The notes: generated from the letters alone by a model not told the origin. A stretch of 64,000 bases of DNA from G963663495 sp963663495 (GCA_963663495.1 OY760427.1:1116001-1180000), one strand, 5' to 3'. Counted from the first letter of the stretch, positions 31,139 to 40,734 are shown. Made by a program: numbers and translations.

Positions 31139-32179
31139 GAGAAGCCTAAGGGGGAGCATGCTGCCGGGACGCAGCAGTGGATAGAGGGTCTTCATGATAT
31201 TGAGGAGGCGGCGGAGACGCTGCCGCGCAAGACGCAGGTGATCTGTGTTATGGATCGGGAGGCGGACATCTTTGCGTTTTTTGCGGAGCGGGATGGGCTG
31301 CGGCGTACGGATGTAATAGTACGAGCCAAACACGACCGGAATCTGGGCAAGGAGAAGGCACGGTTATTCAAGGCGATGCGGAAGGGTCCGTCGGCAGGCA
31401 TGATGCACCTGTCGGTGACACGCGTGAGCCGTCGTGCGAAGTCGGGGCGTGTGACGAATGAGGGTCGGCCGGCCCGTAATGCGCTTATGGAGGTGCGCTA
31501 TAGGAAGGTAATCCTCCCCCCTACCAAGAAGAAAAAGAAGCAGGAGGTGGTGCAGGATACCGAAGCCCCTGATTCTTCCGAAACACCTGTACCTCCTACC
31601 GATAAGGACCCGCAGCGGGAGCCGGTGCAACTATGGGGGGTACATATTCGTGAGTCGGTTCCTCCCAAGAATGCGAAGCGGATTGAGTGGTACCTCTTAA
31701 CCTCGTGCCCGGTGACATCGCTGGAGGAAGCGGAAGCGATCATTGAGTACTACGGGCTGCGCTGGCGTGTAGAGGACACGTATCGCGTGCTCAAGAGTGG
31801 TTGTAAGGTGGAGAAGTTGCGCATGCAAAAGGCCTCGTTATTGCACAACGCTATCACCATCCACATGGTGACAGCGTGGCGCGTACTACTGATGACGCTT
31901 CTGGGTCGTACCTCCCCGGAGGTGGAGGCCGGGGTGATGTTCACCGATGTGGAGCTGTCTGTGCTCCGCACATACTCGAAGCGTTATGGTCTTTCGGATC
32001 CCACCAACTTGTTAGCGGCGGTGCTGTTGGTGGCTATAATGGGCGGTTATGCGCCGCGGAAGAATCGTCACCCAGGTCACAGTGTGCTGTGGCGCGGATA
32101 CAGCAGTCTGCAAATCCGGGCAAGTCATCATGAGGATTTGGCCGCAACAGGTCAACTGGTGGTGCGTCCTCCTCCATAG
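31139..32179 (+). pseudogene. DruA-IS4 fusion transposase, copy 2, 3' part
   Basis: Continuation of the gene beginning at 27458 after the IS1634 insertion: VICVMDREADIFAFF (second catalytic Asp), then VTSLEEAEAIIEYYGLRWRV and the YREK signature YGLRWRVEDTYRVLK, ending at 32179. A lysine-rich insert (~31525-31545, KKKKKQE) separates core strands, as in Tn5-like transposases with an insertion domain. The frame in which it lies also runs upstream into IS DNA; that upstream part is not host coding sequence. Confidence 0.88.
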
Positions 32180-32485
32180 GATAGGTCTGTGCTTACCTCC
32201 TGATTTTCTCTGCCTAAGGCTCGTGCTATCAGCACGAGGGGCCATGTCATTGATTTTGCGGCGATCAGCGAATCGCGGTAACCGCATTGTTATGTCCGCC
32301 CGAGGAGCGCGGCACATTGACACCGCTCTATGTGCCGATCCGCACAAGGAATTGCGCTCAGCCACCGATCTGTACCTTACCCTGTTACCCGGATCTGGTG
32401 CTGTTGCCCCACGAAACCACATAACAACGTGCTAACCGACCCAGTTGACACCCCCTCTTGTCAAGCTAGCTAATGTGGGCGGTAG
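32180..32485. other. Junction region between IS4 copy 2 and IS66 remnant
   Basis: About 300 bases without a gene. A perfect hairpin CTCGTGCT-atc-AGCACGAG lies at 32220-32238, without a T run. The IS4-type right end and the IS66 deletion junction should be in this stretch but could not be placed. Confidence 0.4.
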
Positions 32486-32590
32486 GCAGCGGTAGCGGCA
32501 CAGGTGGAGATCGCATATCCGGGTGGGATACGGGTGCGGTTCTTTGCACCGGTCTCTGCTTCGTACGTGGCCAGGCTGACGCAGTCATGA
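32486..32590 (+). pseudogene. IS66 OrfA (TnpA) C-terminal remnant
   Basis: The last 34 codons of the IS66 accessory protein: QVEIAYPGGIRVRFFAPVSA, then YVARLTQS and TGA. The frame is closed upstream by TAG (32483-32485), so the helix-turn-helix half is missing. The stop overlaps the ATG of OrfB (TCATGA), the usual IS66 coupling. Confidence 0.7.
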
Positions 32591-32892
32591 TCGGACTGGC
32601 ACCTTCGCACCGGTACTTCTTTTACCGACCGCCGGTGGACATGCGCACAAGCTTTGACGGCTTATGTGCTTTGGTAAAAAGCGGCATGAAGCGGAATCCG
32701 ATGTCGGGAGACATCTTTGTATTCATCAACAGGAGGCGAAACCATTTGAAGGCGCTCACATGGGATCGGAACGGCTTTGCGATCTTCTACAAGCGCTTGG
32801 AGACGGGTACGTTTGCGTTGCCAGAGGAGGATGTGCCGACATGGGCACAGACGGTGAAATATCGGCCCCGATATGCGGTAATAAGCCGATAA
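32587..32892 (+). CDS. IS66 family OrfB (TnpB accessory protein)
   Basis: A 101-residue IS66 Orf2 protein: HRYFFYRPPVDMRTSFDGL, FVFINRRRNHLKALTWDR and YKRLETGTFALPEED are the family blocks. ATG 32587 overlaps the OrfA stop. The tail after PEED diverges from the usual IS66 ending, so a late frameshift is possible. Its role is to assist the IS66 transposase. It is unrelated to the RNA-guided TnpB of IS605 elements despite the shared name. Confidence 0.85.
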   Translation: MIGLAPSHRYFFYRPPVDMRTSFDGLCALVKSGMKRNPMSGDIFVFINRRRNHLKALTWDRNGFAIFYKRLETGTFALPEEDVPTWAQTVKYRPRYAVISR

Positions 32893-33381
32893 TCGGGCCA
32901 AATATAATGTGTGATTCGGGAACAAGCAATATGCTGGTGTTGCTAACTCACCATGCAGCCCGAAGCACATTCTATCCTCTCCCCCGCGCAGGTTGTGTTG
33001 CTTGCACAGTACCCCGAATTGGCCAGTGCCTTTGATCAGTACAGCCGGGATAATGCAGAATTGGAGAGAAAGAATAGCCAGCTGCATGATCGATGCAGCC
33101 GGCTTGAGGCAGAGTTGGGGAATATGAATAACCGGCTGATGCTGGCGCTACGCGCGCTATACAGTCCTAAGAGTGAAAAGTGTGTGCTGAATGACCCGCA
33201 GCAGGGCACGTTGTTCGATGAGCCGGAGCAGGAGGTCCCTCTACCGGAGCCGGAGACGAATGGACAGACGAAGAATGGGCAAAAGGCGAACGGACGGCAG
33301 AAGAAGGGCAAGCCCAAGCGTAAAGCGCTGGACGATCTGCTGAAGAAACTGCCCCGCGAAACGATTACTATTGAGCCTGAC

Positions 33382-35258
33382 CCTCCCTTATTCATAAGGG
33401 AGTTAAGTGGCGGGGAATCGTCGTTTAATATTATGGCGTAATATGTTGACTATACACGGTTTGAATGGGATCCTGTGCGACGCTCAAACGTTCAGAAACC
33501 CCAATACCCATTCACCCTGTAACACACCCGATGCCAGATCCCAAATCCAACCTTCTGGTCGCTTGCCAATTCAATAAATCCGTTAAAGTTGTACGCTCCA
33601 AGACCGATAATCTAACATCGGATGCCGGCGTCATTCCTATGCGCCTGCCCATGGTGATCAGCACCTTGGCATGCCGACTCGCTTCCGTGCTTAAGGACAA
33701 TCGGTCCCAAGCTCGGATTACGCATAGCCTTGAGGAGTTAGTGCGACAGTACCTGCTGCAACATGTGCAGGGGTGGGGACGTCAGTCAGATGCGGACAAG
33801 CTTCACAGGGACCCTGCCATGCGCGTGGCCACTTCTTCCAAAAGGGGTATGGAGGCTTTACAGGACGATAGGTCCCTGGCATCCCAGCCAACCATGTCTC
33901 GCTTCGTGCGCATGTTGGCCGGGAAAAAGAATTTCAAGAAGTTGCGCCTTTTTGCAGAGACATTCGCCATGGAGCACCTGCTGCAGCGTGGTGGCGGGAA
34001 GCGCCGCCCCGAGGTGGTCTTTGATGTGGACGGTGTACCGGTAGATACGCATGGCAAGCAGCAGGGCAGCAAGTGGAACGGATATTACAAGCGCACCATC
34101 TTTCTGCCCCTTATCGCCATATGCGGTGAGTCGGGCGACATGTTGAGGGCGGAATTGCGAGGGGGCACGCAGAATGTGGTGAAGGACTGCTACGGTTTCA
34201 TTCGACGCATTGGGCTGGCATTGCGTGAACATGTGGCCGACAAGGTCATTGTCCGATTGGACGCAGGCTTCAACAGTGGCGAGTTATGTGATAAGCTGGA
34301 GAACGACCGTATCGGCTATGTGATGCGTCTGAAAGGAAACGATGTGATTGACGGGCTTGCGGCGCCTCATTTGGAGGGTGATCAGCCGTCGGACGAATGC
34401 TACCACGAACTGCGCTACCGTGCAAAGTGCTGGTCCGTAGAGCGTCGTGTGGTGCTCGTGGTTGTTCCGGTGCAGGGAGAGCTTTTTCCGCGGCATTTCT
34501 ATCTGATCACCGATCTGGATGCAGAAGCCTATCCGGCAGAGCAGCTTGTGAATCTGTACCGGAAGAGAGGAAAGGCGGAAAAGCACTTCGGGGGGTTGAA
34601 TGCGGCTTGCTCCATGGCGCTGTCTTCGGTTCCCCGTCCGAAGACACACTATAAGGGCCGGCCTGTAGTGCGGGTGCCTGATGAGTCGGAGCAGGATGAG
34701 TCGGAACAGGATGCCGAGATCCGAGCCGAGAACGAGGTCCTGCTACAGGTATACCTTCTAACTTATCAGCTCATGCATGTGGGGCGCTGCCTTATGTGGG
34801 AGCCTGACGAATCCCAGATAAGTCTGAGCACCTATCGCGAGCGTGTACTCAAGGTGGGGGCCCGCTTCGTACAACACGCGCGCAACATCGTTATCCACAT
34901 TGCCGCCAGCGCAGATGCTGCATGGGAGCAATTTTGGCGACGTTATTGTCAACTCACATGGATCACGCTTCCCTTGAAGAGCTAGCCAAGTCATATTTGC
35001 GCCTGCGCTCCGACACCGCAGGCGCCCAACGCGGAAAGCGGAAAGAGAAGGTAGGCAGAGGTGTGTCTACCCGACAGACGTCTTCCCAAAATCTCGGTAA
35101 TGTGACCGCTGTCGTGTCGGGAAAAGGGCCTAAACTGGTGTTTTCAGCCCCTCTCATGGTCGTCCCTCGTCCCTACGCGTGAACAACGCACAATCGGTCC
35201 TGCAGGTACCGAAACAGCACTTTTAGACCCGAACAGGGTACGACATGAATATTGCAGG
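33382..35258 (+). mobile_element. IS1380-family insertion sequence inside IS66 tnpC
   Basis: A 1877-bp element with imperfect terminal repeats (left CCTCCCTTATTCAT, right complement CCTGCAATATTCAT) and a 5-bp direct repeat CTGAC at 33377-33381 and 35259-35263. The left end also forms a perfect hairpin CTCCCTTA-ttca-TAAGGGAG (33383-33402). About 270 bp after the transposase stop are non-coding. Confidence 0.92.
33531..34985 (+). CDS. IS1380 family transposase
   Basis: A 484-residue DDE transposase that appears intact. Seen: the N-terminal LTSDAGVIPMRLP block, FDVDGVPVDTHGKQQGSKW (first Asp region), VIVRLDAGFNSGELCDKLE (second Asp) and YRKRGKAEKHFGGL (Glu of the last motif). The start ATG at 33531 gives MPDPKSNLL; an upstream ATG at 33465 adds 22 residues without family similarity. 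It could mobilise this element, making it one of the few complete transposase genes in the window. Confidence 0.92.
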   Translation: MPDPKSNLLVACQFNKSVKVVRSKTDNLTSDAGVIPMRLPMVISTLACRLASVLKDNRSQARITHSLEELVRQYLLQHVQGWGRQSDADKLHRDPAMRVATSSKRGMEALQDDRSLASQPTMSRFVRMLAGKKNFKKLRLFAETFAMEHLLQRGGGKRRPEVVFDVDGVPVDTHGKQQGSKWNGYYKRTIFLPLIAICGESGDMLRAELRGGTQNVVKDCYGFIRRIGLALREHVADKVIVRLDAGFNSGELCDKLENDRIGYVMRLKGNDVIDGLAAPHLEGDQPSDECYHELRYRAKCWSVERRVVLVVVPVQGELFPRHFYLITDLDAEAYPAEQLVNLYRKRGKAEKHFGGLNAACSMALSSVPRPKTHYKGRPVVRVPDESEQDESEQDAEIRAENEVLLQVYLLTYQLMHVGRCLMWEPDESQISLSTYRERVLKVGARFVQHARNIVIHIAASADAAWEQFWRRYCQLTWITLPLKS

Positions 35259-36577
35259 CTGACGGGGATACCAGTGGTATGACGTGCATCGGGGCGGAGA
35301 AGGCGCTGGTTCTGGAGCGTGTACCCGCCCATAGGAAGGTTATTGAGTATGTGCGTCCGAAGTATGTGGACCCTGGGGATGAGGATAAGGGGGTGATCAT
35401 AGGTGAGTTGCCACCACGGATGGTGAACAAGGGCATGGCGGGTACGGGGTTGTTGGCAGATGTGGTGGTGGGCAAATATGCGGACCACCTGCCTTTGTAC
35501 CGTCAGCAGCAGCGGTTTCGTCGGGAAGGCGTGGAGATTGCGAAGTCCACGCTGGGAGGCTGGATATCGCAGTCTGCGTCGCACCTGACCCCGTTGTATG
35601 ATGCTCTGAAGCAGGAGTTGCTATCCACCGGGTATCTGCAGGCGGATGAGACGGGGATTGAGGTGCAGGATGGAGATAAGAAGGGATCGCTGCATAAAGG
35701 CTTTTATTGGGTGTACCATAGTCCAGAGCAGAGGCTGTTGGTGATGGAATACCGGAAGACCCGTGCTCGGGCGGGTCCGGTGGAGTTTTTGCACGGGTAT
35801 GAGGGATTGCTACAGACAGACGGGTATGTAGCTTACGACATCTTTGATGCGGACCCATCCGTAACGCTCTACGCATGCATGGCGCATGCCCGGCGCAAGT
35901 TCTTCGACTGCAAAACGTACGAGCCGGATAAGGCCGCGCATGTGTTGAAGGAGATACGCAAGCTCTACCTCATAGAGCGTTGGCTACGCAAAACGGGTGC
36001 GAGTGCGGATGTTCGTCAGCAACTGCGACAGGAACGGGCCGGACCTGTACTGGAGGAGCTGAAGCCGTGGCTGGAGGTGAACAATGGTTTACCCAAGAGC
36101 CCGTGGGCCAAGGCGACCCAGTACACGCTTGGCCGTTGGCAAAGGCTGACCCGATATCTGGATGAGGGCCGTGTGGAGTTGGACAATAACCTGGTTGAGA
36201 ATGCGATACGGCCACTGGCTATCGGTAGGAAGAACTACATGTTCGCAGGATCCCATGATGCATCCCAGCAGGGTGCTGTGGTCTATTCGCTCCTTGGAAC
36301 TTGCAAATTCCACGATGTCAACCCAATGGAATGGCTCATGGAAGTATTCCAGCGCATCCCGACACATCCTGCCGAGGACATAGCAGCGCTATTGCCCCAT
36401 CATTGGAAACAGGCACGGCAAGCCCACTAGGAGCTGCCGGACGCCGAATCGTCCAGATCGGGCAAGCCCACATGCTCTCCTCCTTCCAACCACACTGTAC
36501 CCGCCAAAAAGCCCGCTACCCTGTACTTCACCGCACGCTTACAATACGGCCTTCTATCAACAGAAAAAACAAGCAAT

Positions 36578-36701
36578 GAAACCGCTCTAAACCAACCCCA
36601 CTCAATCCGGTAAATCACAATAGGTGGTAACGAAAAAATGCTCCCCAAGCGGGAATACTAGAGGTCCGTATTTTCTTGTCACTACAAAATGTGAAGTTGG
36701 G
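36578..36701 (-). mobile_element. Divergent IS1634-type end fragment
   Basis: The minus strand starts CCCAACTTCACATTTTGTAG at 36701, resembling the IS1634 terminus (CCTAACTTCGCCATTTCGTAG) and, further in, its TCCGGTAAATC and TAAACCAAC segments, but with many differences. It is a relic of an older relative. It truncates the GH67 gene on its right, and the IS66 right end (36542) lies 35 bp to its left. Confidence 0.65.
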
Positions 36702-37158
36702 TTAAGAAATGAAAGACGCCGTACAAGACCCCGATGTCGGTGTTAGCGGTGATAGCCATGCCACGCCTCCCGTCGATCTGCACCGCCCGGATGACGAAGC
36801 CTTCCTCGCCCGCCTCTTGCAGATCCGTTCCGAGATCCAACGAGGCGATGAGCGAAGACGACGCCGGTGTACCGACGACGAGGCTTCCCTCCCGTGTGAC
36901 CGCGTGTGCCAGCGGGATCTCCTCGTTCAGCAATCCGCGTAGTCCCCTGTGGATCTCCTTCTGTGCTATGAGAAGCGTCGGCGAGCTGCCCTCCATGAAC
37001 AACTCGGCAATCGACACACGGTAGTGCTGCAGCATCGCCGCGTCGGAGACGGGGTGATTCTGGAGCCACAGCTCGTAGCCATCGTCGGCCCGTACCTCAG
37101 ACGCCACCAAGAGGGCCAGCAGGATGAGCAGGCCGAATCGTGTCCCCTGTTTGCTCAT
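36702..37158 (-). pseudogene. GH67 alpha-glucuronidase, N-terminal domain only
   Basis: A signal peptide (to ~25, EVRAD) is followed by the GH67 N-terminal domain: DGYELWLQNHPVSD, GSSPTLLIAQKEIHRGLRGL, VGTPASSSLIASL and ITANTDIGVLYGVFHFL. Intact enzymes run to ~700 residues and remove 4-O-methyl-glucuronic acid from xylan fragments. Here the frame enters an IS end at 36701 and stops at 36682, so the catalytic barrel is lost. It lies divergent to, and 350 bp from, a TRAP transporter that would take up the released acid sugar or aldouronate. Confidence 0.88.
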
Positions 37159-37507
37159 GGTTGCAGTCTTATGGACTTTGGCGAAACACTACGATACCGA
37201 TAGCAGGACACCTCCCTTGCAGAGCGGTTCATAGGGCTGAATGTTGCGTAATCGCATTGAAAACAGATTTGGTATTCAGAAGCTTCATTGTTATGCGACC
37301 CGTGTTGGGCAGGGTAAGTGTACGCTTGGTAATGTCATCTTATCTTTGTTCCTGAATCCTTTATCCCAAGGTGGTCGTGACTGCATACCAATCATGAAGT
37401 CCGGCTATGCGGGGGAGGGGATTGGCGCAAAATAGTTCAATTGACTCAGTGCTGTGTCCGTCCATACCTTCCCCAAACCTTTATTGCAGCGCCTACTGGT
37501 CCTTTCT
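37159..37507. other. Divergent promoter region, GH67 / TRAP transporter
   Basis: About 350 bases between the broken GH67 gene and dctP. It must contain both promoters. A TTGACT hexamer near 37440 precedes dctP, but no clear -10 partner stands out. No operator palindrome was recognised. Confidence 0.3.
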
Positions 37508-38485
37508 ATGCGCAGCACCGGCCTTCTCCTCTTGCTATCGCTCTTCCTGCTGTTGCCGGGCTGCGGCGTCCAAAGCGACGTAACCGTCATCAAGCTCGGG
37601 CATGGGCTTGATACGAACCACCCCGTCCATCACGCGATGGTGTTCATGGCCGAACGTGTGGCCGAGAAGTCGGGCGGAGCGATGCGCATCGACCTCTACC
37701 CCAGCCAGCAACTCGGCTCAGAGCGCCAACTGCTGGAGTTGCTCCAACTCGGCAGCTTAGGCATGACGAAAGTCGCCTCCGCCGTGCTCGAAGGCTTTGC
37801 GCCATCGTACAAGGTATTCAGCTTACCTTATATATTCCGCGATGAGGCACACCGCTTCGAGGTGCTCGAAGGGGACATCGGGCGGGAGTTGTTATTGAGT
37901 AGCGAGCAGTACTGGCTGCGGGGCCTGACCTACTACGACGCCGGCAGCCGCAGCTTCTATACCACGGACCGCCCGGTTCTCTCGCCCGCCGACCTGGTGG
38001 GCCTCAAGATTCGCACATTAGAGAGCGCCACGCAGGTCCAGATGGTCAACACGCTCGGCGGCTCGGCCACGCCCATCTCCTGGGGCGAGCTTTACACAGC
38101 CCTCCAGCAAGGCGTCGTCGACGGGGCCGAGAACAACCCGCCGTCCTTCTACACCTCGCGCCACTATGAGGTGTGCAAATATTACGTGCTGGATGAGCAC
38201 ACCGGCATCCCCGACGTGCTCTTGATAAGCACGATCATCTGGAAGACCCTCTCGCCCCAGAAACAACAGTGGCTGACGGAGGCCGCCTGGGAGTCGGCCG
38301 AGCATCAGAAGGTCCTGTGGAAAGAAGCGAGCGAGGAGGCGCTACGCGCCGTCCAGGAGGCGGGCGTTGATGTGGTCTATCCAGACAAGACGCCCTTCGC
38401 CGAGAAGGTCGCCCCGATCTACGAGTCGTACCGCGCCGAGCCGGAGATCTACGCCCTCATTCAACGCATCCGTGCCGTGGAGTAA
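37508..38485 (+). CDS. dctP: TRAP transporter substrate-binding lipoprotein, DctP family
   Basis: Periplasmic solute receptor of a tripartite ATP-independent transporter. A lipoprotein signal with lipobox LPGC precedes the DctP fold: KLGHGLDTNHPVH, DLYPSQQLGSERQLLELLQL, GLKIRTLESATQVQMVNTLG (with the conserved carboxylate-binding Arg) and GELYTALQQGVVDGAENNP. Ligands are typically carboxylic acids; neighbours suggest a uronate or related sugar acid. ATG 37508 is preferred because the lipoprotein signal starts there; 37454 is an in-frame alternative. It is followed by the membrane subunits in the usual P-Q-M order. Confidence 0.93.
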   Translation: MRSTGLLLLLSLFLLLPGCGVQSDVTVIKLGHGLDTNHPVHHAMVFMAERVAEKSGGAMRIDLYPSQQLGSERQLLELLQLGSLGMTKVASAVLEGFAPSYKVFSLPYIFRDEAHRFEVLEGDIGRELLLSSEQYWLRGLTYYDAGSRSFYTTDRPVLSPADLVGLKIRTLESATQVQMVNTLGGSATPISWGELYTALQQGVVDGAENNPPSFYTSRHYEVCKYYVLDEHTGIPDVLLISTIIWKTLSPQKQQWLTEAAWESAEHQKVLWKEASEEALRAVQEAGVDVVYPDKTPFAEKVAPIYESYRAEPEIYALIQRIRAVE

Positions 38486-38571
38486 TTGCAACCGCTGATG
38501 GATGCAGATGCCCGTAGCTGGATGGGAGTCGTAGGGAAATGCGATAAGGGTGTAACGCCACGAGAACGACT

Positions 38572-39075
38572 ATGCAATCCAAAATCCAAATTCTAAAATG
38601 CAAAATCGACAAAGTCTTGGCCTGGATAGTCATCGTGTTGATGTCGGTGCTAGTGATCGATGTGCTCTGGCAAGTCTTTACGCGGTTCGTGCTGCGCGAT
38701 CCGAGTTCGTTTACGGAAGAGTTGGCGCGCTACTTGATGATCTGGGTGGGGTTGCTGGGGGCGAGCTATGCCGCCGGCAAGCGGATGCACCTGGCTGTGG
38801 ACCTGCTGCCGACGAAGCTGACGGGCCGGCGCAAGCACTACCTGAGCATCGTCATCGAAGGCTTCACGTTGTTGTTTGCGCTGTTCGTGCTGGTCGTCGG
38901 CGGGGTGCGCTTGGTGTGGGTGATGCTATATCTGGGGCAGACTTCGCCGGCGTTGCAGATCCCGCTTGGGTTTGTGTATCTAGCCGTTCCAGTCAGCGGC
39001 TTGTTCATCACGTTTTACGCCGTTTTCTTCATCGTCGAGCAGCTCCAAGCCTTGCGCGAGATGCCATCCGGCTAA
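38572..39075 (+). CDS. dctQ: TRAP transporter small membrane subunit, DctQ family
   Basis: A 167-residue protein with four predicted membrane spans (~18-38, 52-70, 90-112, 130-152) and the DctQ hallmark FTEELARYLMIWVGLLGASY. It pairs with DctM to form the sodium-driven permease. ATG 38572 lies 86 bases after dctP. Confidence 0.92.
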   Translation: MQSKIQILKCKIDKVLAWIVIVLMSVLVIDVLWQVFTRFVLRDPSSFTEELARYLMIWVGLLGASYAAGKRMHLAVDLLPTKLTGRRKHYLSIVIEGFTLLFALFVLVVGGVRLVWVMLYLGQTSPALQIPLGFVYLAVPVSGLFITFYAVFFIVEQLQALREMPSG

Positions 39076-39172
39076 TGCAACCGCAGATGAACAGGGAGAG
39101 GCGCGCATAAGGTGCAGTCTGCAATTACCTCCGGTGAGTCGCTTTGCTCGATTCGCAATATGCAATTTAAAA

Positions 39173-40468
39173 ATGGAATTCCTCGACATTCTGGTTCTGG
39201 CGTTGTCATTCGTGGTGCTGCTCGGCCTCGGTGTGCCGATTTCGTACAGCATCAGTCTGGCAACGGTGGCGACGATGCTCCTGAGCATCCAGACGATGCC
39301 GGCGCTGACGACCGATGCCCAGCGTATCGCTACCGGGCTCGACAGCTTCGCGCTGCTGGCCATCCCGTTCTTTATTCTGGCCGGCCAGATCATGAATCAG
39401 GGCGGCATCGCAAGACGGCTGATCGACTTTGCCAAGGCGATGCTGGGAATGCTGCCCGGCGGGCTGGCCCACGTTAACATTCTGGCGGCAATGCTTTTCG
39501 GCGCAATCTCGGGCTCAGCGGCGGCGTCTGTCTCGGCGGTGGGCAGCGTGATGACGCCGCAGATGGAAAAAGAGGGTTACGACCGAGACTACGGCGCGGC
39601 GGTCAACATCACCTCGGCCACGACGGGGCTGCTAATCCCGCCGAGTAACGTCCTGATTGTTTATTCGCTCGCCAGCGGCGGCGTCTCGATAGCGGCGTTG
39701 TTTCTGGCCGGTTACCTGCCTGGCCTGCTCGTGGGGCTGGCGCTGATGATCGTCGCGGGCGTGATGGCCGTCCGCCGCAAATATCCCATCCCCGGACGGC
39801 TTCCGCTGAACGAGACGTTCAAGAAGTTCATCGATGCCGTGCCGAGTCTGTTCCTGCTCGTGGTAGTGATGGGGGGCATCGTGGCGGGGTTTTTCACAGC
39901 GACCGAGGCAGCGGCTGTGGCGGTGCTCTACGCGCTGATCCTGGCGTTCATCTACCGGGAAATCACCGTCAAAGACCTGCCTCAAGTCTTCCTTGACGCT
40001 TCGGCGACGACAGCGGTGGTGCTGCTGCTGGTGGGCACGTCGATAGGGATGTCGTGGATCATGGCCTACGTCAACATCCCGCAAAATGTCACTACCGCTC
40101 TGATCGCGCTGACCGAGAATAAACTTGTCATCATGCTGATCATCAACATCATCTTGCTGTCCGTAGGGACGTTCATGGACATGACGCCGGCGGTGCTGAT
40201 CTTCACGCCGATCTTCCTGCCGATAGCCATCGATATGGGCATCGATCCGACACACTTCGGCATCATCATGGTGCTAAACCTGTGCATCGGGCTGTGCACG
40301 CCCCCGGTGGGGAGTGTGTTGTTCCTGGGTGTGGGCGTAGCTGAGACGTCGATCACGAAGGTGGTCAAGCCGCTGCTGCCGCTGTTCATCGCGATGATCA
40401 TCTCGTTGCTGATCGTCACCTACGTGCCGGAACTGAGCCTGTGGCTACCCGAATATTTCCTCAACTAA
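39173..40468 (+). CDS. dctM: TRAP transporter large permease, DctM family
   Basis: A 431-residue, highly hydrophobic protein of about a dozen spans. Family motifs: VLLGLGVPISYSIS, FALLAIPFFILAGQIMNQGG, ATTGLLIPPSNVLIVYS and MDMTPAVLIFTPIFLPIA. It forms the transport channel with DctQ. Start at ATG 39173 (MEFLDILVLALSF), which matches family length; an upstream GTG at 39134 is less likely. The operon dctP-dctQ-dctM is intact although the GH67 gene beside it is not. Confidence 0.93.
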   Translation: MEFLDILVLALSFVVLLGLGVPISYSISLATVATMLLSIQTMPALTTDAQRIATGLDSFALLAIPFFILAGQIMNQGGIARRLIDFAKAMLGMLPGGLAHVNILAAMLFGAISGSAAASVSAVGSVMTPQMEKEGYDRDYGAAVNITSATTGLLIPPSNVLIVYSLASGGVSIAALFLAGYLPGLLVGLALMIVAGVMAVRRKYPIPGRLPLNETFKKFIDAVPSLFLLVVVMGGIVAGFFTATEAAAVAVLYALILAFIYREITVKDLPQVFLDASATTAVVLLLVGTSIGMSWIMAYVNIPQNVTTALIALTENKLVIMLIINIILLSVGTFMDMTPAVLIFTPIFLPIAIDMGIDPTHFGIIMVLNLCIGLCTPPVGSVLFLGVGVAETSITKVVKPLLPLFIAMIISLLIVTYVPELSLWLPEYFLN

Positions 40469-40514
40469 GGCTCCTTTTTTGATTTAGATTTACGATTCGC
40501 CTGCTCTTTCTACG

Positions 40515-40658
40515 TCATTCTGCTGGCGGTGGGACGAGGGTCTGGTACGCCGCCGTTTTGAACGCCTCGCGAATGCCACTCCCGAAGTAAGGCACTACCT
40601 GAATCATGAGGACTATCATCGGACGCTCTTTGGGATCGACCTCGTAAACAGATCCATA
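40515..40658 (-). pseudogene. Beta-lactamase-like serine hydrolase, C-terminal fragment
   Basis: The minus strand reads YGSVYEVDPKERPMIVLMIQ, then VVPYFGSGIREAFKTAAYQT, and stops at 40515. This is the final part of class-C beta-lactamase-fold esterases/peptidases (a strand with WVDPKE and a hydrophobic strand with MIQ). All upstream sequence is lost at an IS66-type terminal repeat. Confidence 0.6.
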
Positions 40659-40676
40659 GTAAGCGTGCGGTGAACT
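40659..40676 (+). mobile_element. Solo IS66 terminal repeat
   Basis: GTAAGCGTGCGGTGAACT matches the terminus at 19314 and the inverse of the IS66 right end at 36542. No IS66 gene follows; the tRNA terminator starts within 60 bases. A deletion footprint of a former IS66 copy. Confidence 0.7.
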
Positions 40677-40734
40677 GCAATGCCGGCGGATCGGGCTTGC
40701 CTGATTCCGGAATGGCTGCTCCGATATGAAGCAA

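Larger units (their letters stand above)
32953..36430 (+). pseudogene. IS66 family transposase (TnpC), interrupted by IS1380
   Basis: The 5' part (32953-33381) has the IS66 leucine-rich coiled coil (ELERKNSQLHDRCSRLEAEL), the LFDEPEQE segment and TIEPD. The 3' part (35264-36430) begins GDTSGMTCIGAEK and continues with the transposase core: GKYADHLPLYRQQQRF, LQADETGIEV, QTDGYVAYD, CMAHARRKFFD and NLVENAIRPLAIGRKNYMF. Deleting 33382-35258 plus one CTGAC gives a continuous IEPDGDTSGM. Without excision of the IS1380 element no full product is possible. The IS66 right terminus is at 36542. Confidence 0.92.

Noticed and set aside
38598..39110. 170-codon plus-strand frame
   Set aside because: Out-of-frame shadow of the DctQ gene.
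39632..40255. 207-codon minus-strand frame
   Set aside because: A histidine/arginine-rich antisense shadow of dctM with no family similarity.
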